The translations under genes and the position numbers were made by a program. A DNA stretch of 64,000 nucleotides from Candidatus Krumholzibacteriota bacterium (lineage in GTDB: Bacteria > Krumholzibacteriota > Krumholzibacteriia > Krumholzibacteriales > WJIX01). The notes under the pieces are model-generated. The model saw nothing but the letters and a program-made list of their open reading frames with translations. It was not told the DNA's origin and did no database searches. This document shows, piece by piece, positions 61,724 through 64,000 of this stretch; within the stretch, counting starts at the first letter, position 1, and the number at the start of each line of letters is the position of its first letter. Where the stretch lies: the NCBI GenBank assembly GCA_034520215.1, contig JAXHNR010000001.1, forward strand, positions 668,560 to 732,559. Direction: 5' to 3'.

Positions 61724-64000
61724 TTGGTTGATATAGATCAGGGACAAAAAGGAGATCTTTCCGGTTTTGATCCTGTTATTAAACTGGATAGGATTTCCAC
61801 GTGGAAGAGGACATTGATTGTCGGCGCGGTTCTGCTTATTGTTATAGCTGTTTTAATGCCGGGCATCTTTTTTCAGAATAAGATTTTCTTTGTTCCTGAC
61901 AGCAAGACTCCTGTCAGTTTTGCTTCAGTTGGAAAAGAAGCTCTCGATTCGGGGATATATCCGCTCTGGAATCCTTATCTTTTTTCCGGGATGCCGAGTT
62001 TTTCGAGCATGGCCTATAATCCATATGTCTATCCACTAAGCTGGATAACACATTTCTTACATAAATCTCTGGCTTTTCCCAGGATGACCTGGCTTATACT
62101 TCATTATTTCCTGGCGGGTGTAGGGATTTATCTATTGTTACGCTCTTTCGGTGTTTTATCTTCAGTGTCGCTGATTTCCGGGGTGCTCTTTATTATGCTT
62201 CCGAATTATCTCGCTATGGGAGCTAATGGACACGGTTCCAAGGCCTGCGCTGTGGCGTTTATGCCTTTCGCTGTTCTTTTTGCCAGGCGATTGCTGTCGG
62301 GTGATAGAAAGATTATGATGGCAGGTCTTCTCTCTCTTACGCTGGGTGTTCAAATGCTTCGCGGCCATGTTCAGATTTCTTACTATACTTATCTTGTCGT
62401 AGGGCTTCTTTTTATCTTCGAGACTGTATATTTGTTCCGGAAGGGTAAGAAGAAGGATTTAGCCGTCAACACTATCCTGATATTCCTTTCCTTTATCATT
62501 GCTGCCGGCATAGCTTCTATTCTCATTATGCCCCTGAAACATTACGCTCAGTTTTCTATCAGAGGCGGAGGCGCCGGCGGAGGGCTGGAATACGGATATG
62601 CCACGAGCTGGAGTTTGCATCCCAAGGAAATGTTGACCTTTGTGTTTCCATGGGCTTTCGGGTTCGGAAAAATGACCTACTGGGGATACATGCCGTTTAC
62701 AGATTATCCCAATTATCTGGGAATTGTAACTGCTCTTTTTTCCGGCGCGGCGTTATTTCTTATAAAAACCAGATGGAAGTGGTTTCTCGCCATTACAGCT
62801 TTGTTGTCAACTTTATTGAGTTTCGGAAAATTCTTCCCTCTTTTTGGATTTATGTTTAAATACTTTCCGTATTTCAACAAGTTCAGGGTTCCGGTAATGG
62901 TGCTTATCGTTCAACAGCTTATGGTTGTCGTTCTCATGGGGCTTGGCATTCAAAAGTTTGTAAACTTGTATAGTGAAGGTGTTTTGTTCAGTTCAAAAAG
63001 CAGAAAAGTTTTCAAATATTCTATTATCGCCTGTGCTGTAGTTCTTTTTCTTGTTTTTGTCGCCAGCAGCGGAATACAGGAGAGAATATTAAACAGCCGG
63101 GTAGCGGATAAAGTCCGTTATGCCGACAAAGCTGCTGAAGGATTCACAAAAGACCTGATTACAAGAATTTTTCTCCTTACAGCAGTGGCCGCTATTCTAC
63201 TGGTTGCTTCTGTAAAGAAAATTAGAAAAGGATATTTAATATTAGTCCTCGCCGCTGTCTTGTTCTTAGATCTTTTTCTTCTGAGTAATTCTATAATTCA
63301 TCCTGAAAGAACATGGGGGCATGAAGGTATGAGGATTGTGAAATCAGGTGAAGAAAGAGAAAAATATAAAGAACCTGACGAAGCGATAAAATTTTTAAAG
63401 AAAGACGAGTCATTCTACAGGATATTTCCGGCTCCAGCTGCCGGGTTAGGCAGATGGTCTCACAGCGTTTTTCCTTTCAGCGAGAATAAGTATATGATAT
63501 CGGGATTATTTTCTACCGGTGGATATCATGCGGCAAAACTGCAAATATATCAGAATGTAATGGATAAAATGTTTGAATTATTCAACAGCAGGACGGTCCC
63601 TCTGCAGATTCTTAATATGCTTAATGTAAAGTACATATTTTCTTATAATCCCCTGTTTAATGAAAACGCTACTTTCCCGCTTGTGTGGAAGCAAGGCTCA
63701 AAATGTATTTACGAGAACACAAGAGTCCTTCCTCGAATATTTTTTGTTGACAGAATGAAAGTTTTAGAGCCGGAAAAGATGCTTGATTTTATTGCGTCAA
63801 GTAAATTTAATCCGGCTAAGCAGGTGCTTCTGGAAAAACCTGTTTCCCTCGAGATAGGATCGGCACAGGGAAGCCATGCTGAGATAAAGAGTTACGGATT
63901 GAATTCAATAAAAATAGATGCCCACGTTGAAAATTCATGTATAATGGTTTTAAGCGAGATATATTACCCTGACTGGAGAGTTGAAGTTGACGGTGAAGAA
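61724..64000 (+). CDS. YfhO-family membrane protein (3' partial)
   Basis: The frame from TTG 61724 (GAGGAGAG upstream) stays open to the right edge: 759 codons are visible and the stop is outside. It begins LVDIDQGQKGDLSGFDPVIK; a basic stretch (STWKRT) and a long hydrophobic run of about ten helices follow. Family traits: FFVPDSKTPVSFASVGKEAL, YPLWNPYLFSGMPSFSSMAYNPYVYP, LGVQMLRGHVQISYYTYL and near the end EIYYPDWRVEVDGEE. YfhO proteins are GT-C-like and are associated with glycosylation of teichoic acids or surface sugars in other bacteria. A DPM1-like GT2 (58576) could make its donor. Confidence 0.88.
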   Translation, partial: MVDIDQGQKGDLSGFDPVIKLDRISTWKRTLIVGAVLLIVIAVLMPGIFFQNKIFFVPDSKTPVSFASVGKEALDSGIYPLWNPYLFSGMPSFSSMAYNPYVYPLSWITHFLHKSLAFPRMTWLILHYFLAGVGIYLLLRSFGVLSSVSLISGVLFIMLPNYLAMGANGHGSKACAVAFMPFAVLFARRLLSGDRKIMMAGLLSLTLGVQMLRGHVQISYYTYLVVGLLFIFETVYLFRKGKKKDLAVNTILIFLSFIIAAGIASILIMPLKHYAQFSIRGGGAGGGLEYGYATSWSLHPKEMLTFVFPWAFGFGKMTYWGYMPFTDYPNYLGIVTALFSGAALFLIKTRWKWFLAITALLSTLLSFGKFFPLFGFMFKYFPYFNKFRVPVMVLIVQQLMVVVLMGLGIQKFVNLYSEGVLFSSKSRKVFKYSIIACAVVLFLVFVASSGIQERILNSRVADKVRYADKAAEGFTKDLITRIFLLTAVAAILLVASVKKIRKGYLILVLAAVLFLDLFLLSNSIIHPERTWGHEGMRIVKSGEEREKYKEPDEAIKFLKKDESFYRIFPAPAAGLGRWSHSVFPFSENKYMISGLFSTGGYHAAKLQIYQNVMDKMFELFNSRTVPLQILNMLNVKYIFSYNPLFNENATFPLVWKQGSKCIYENTRVLPRIFFVDRMKVLEPEKMLDFIASSKFNPAKQVLLEKPVSLEIGSAQGSHAEIKSYGLNSIKIDAHVENSCIMVLSEIYYPDWRVEVDGEE

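Overview
The window reads as a bacterial chromosome segment of housekeeping and envelope genes, nearly all on the + strand and tightly packed. Only the amidase (39090-36721) and an HNH nuclease gene (47699-46905) are on the - strand. There is no prophage, CRISPR array or intact insertion sequence. The base composition is moderately AT-rich by eye. The organism appears to be a diderm, probably of the FCB / candidate-phylum kind: it has several lipobox lipoproteins, a Poly_export/SLBB protein and a beta-propeller with a FlgD-like C-terminal sorting domain. It also has a large Alu-type SRP RNA, a SpoVG gene, a roadblock-MglA pair and a SelA gene. The exact phylum cannot be fixed from the sequence alone. 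TTG is unusually common as a start codon.

Layout. (1) 1-3515: pyruvate:ferredoxin oxidoreductase genes, namely a GltD-like/ferredoxin fusion (cut by the left edge), porA and porB. (2) 3516-7528: long leader with a sigma54-like site, then three divergent pseudopilin-like genes, the second carrying fibronectin-III-like domains. (3) 7701-13492: lipoprotein, tadA, two tRNA-Ser, tRNA-Ala, SRP RNA, dnaX, ebfC, recR, roadblock protein and mglA. (4) 13493-14061: non-coding, with a 150-bp nested palindrome. (5) 14062-20391: pgpA, cinA-like, thpR, recA, recX, alaS. (6) 20407-25796: SLBB export protein, gmhA, LVIVD beta-propeller, UbiA-family transferase. (7) 25815-29386: ispE, spoVG, tRNA-Gln, terminator, prs, rplY, pth. 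(8) 29417-33181: rpsF, rpsR, rplI, phosphomannomutase, mannose-1-P guanylyltransferase. (9) 33202-39090: envelope genes (PPIase lipoprotein, bifunctional nuclease, LpoA-like lipoprotein, convergent two-domain amidase). (10) 39263-46826: selA, a degenerate ParA-like/SPOR membrane protein, smc, ftsY. (11) 46905-47746: HNH gene. (12) 47804-52023: FMN riboswitch, ribD, ribE, ribBA, ribH, nusB, terminator. (13) 52078-64000: surface glycan or protein glycosylation cluster: methyltransferase, three further glycosyltransferase genes around a DPM1-like GT2, a flippase-like protein, a DUF2723 GT-C-type protein, an epimerase, and a YfhO-type protein cut by the right edge.

How parts work together. The mannose-1-P pathway (region 8), heptose and polyprenyl-sugar genes (region 6) and the glycan cluster (region 13) together suggest substantial investment in surface glycans. 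Two blocks keep gene orders also known from Bacillus: tadA-SRP RNA-dnaX-ebfC-recR and ispE-spoVG-prs-ctc-pth. The most interesting items are a run of nine A in dnaX placed where a shorter gamma form would be made, the 150-bp nested palindrome, the non-canonical pseudopilin trio, a pseudo-amidase domain that has lost two zinc ligands, and the ParA-like/SPOR fusion with a missing P-loop.
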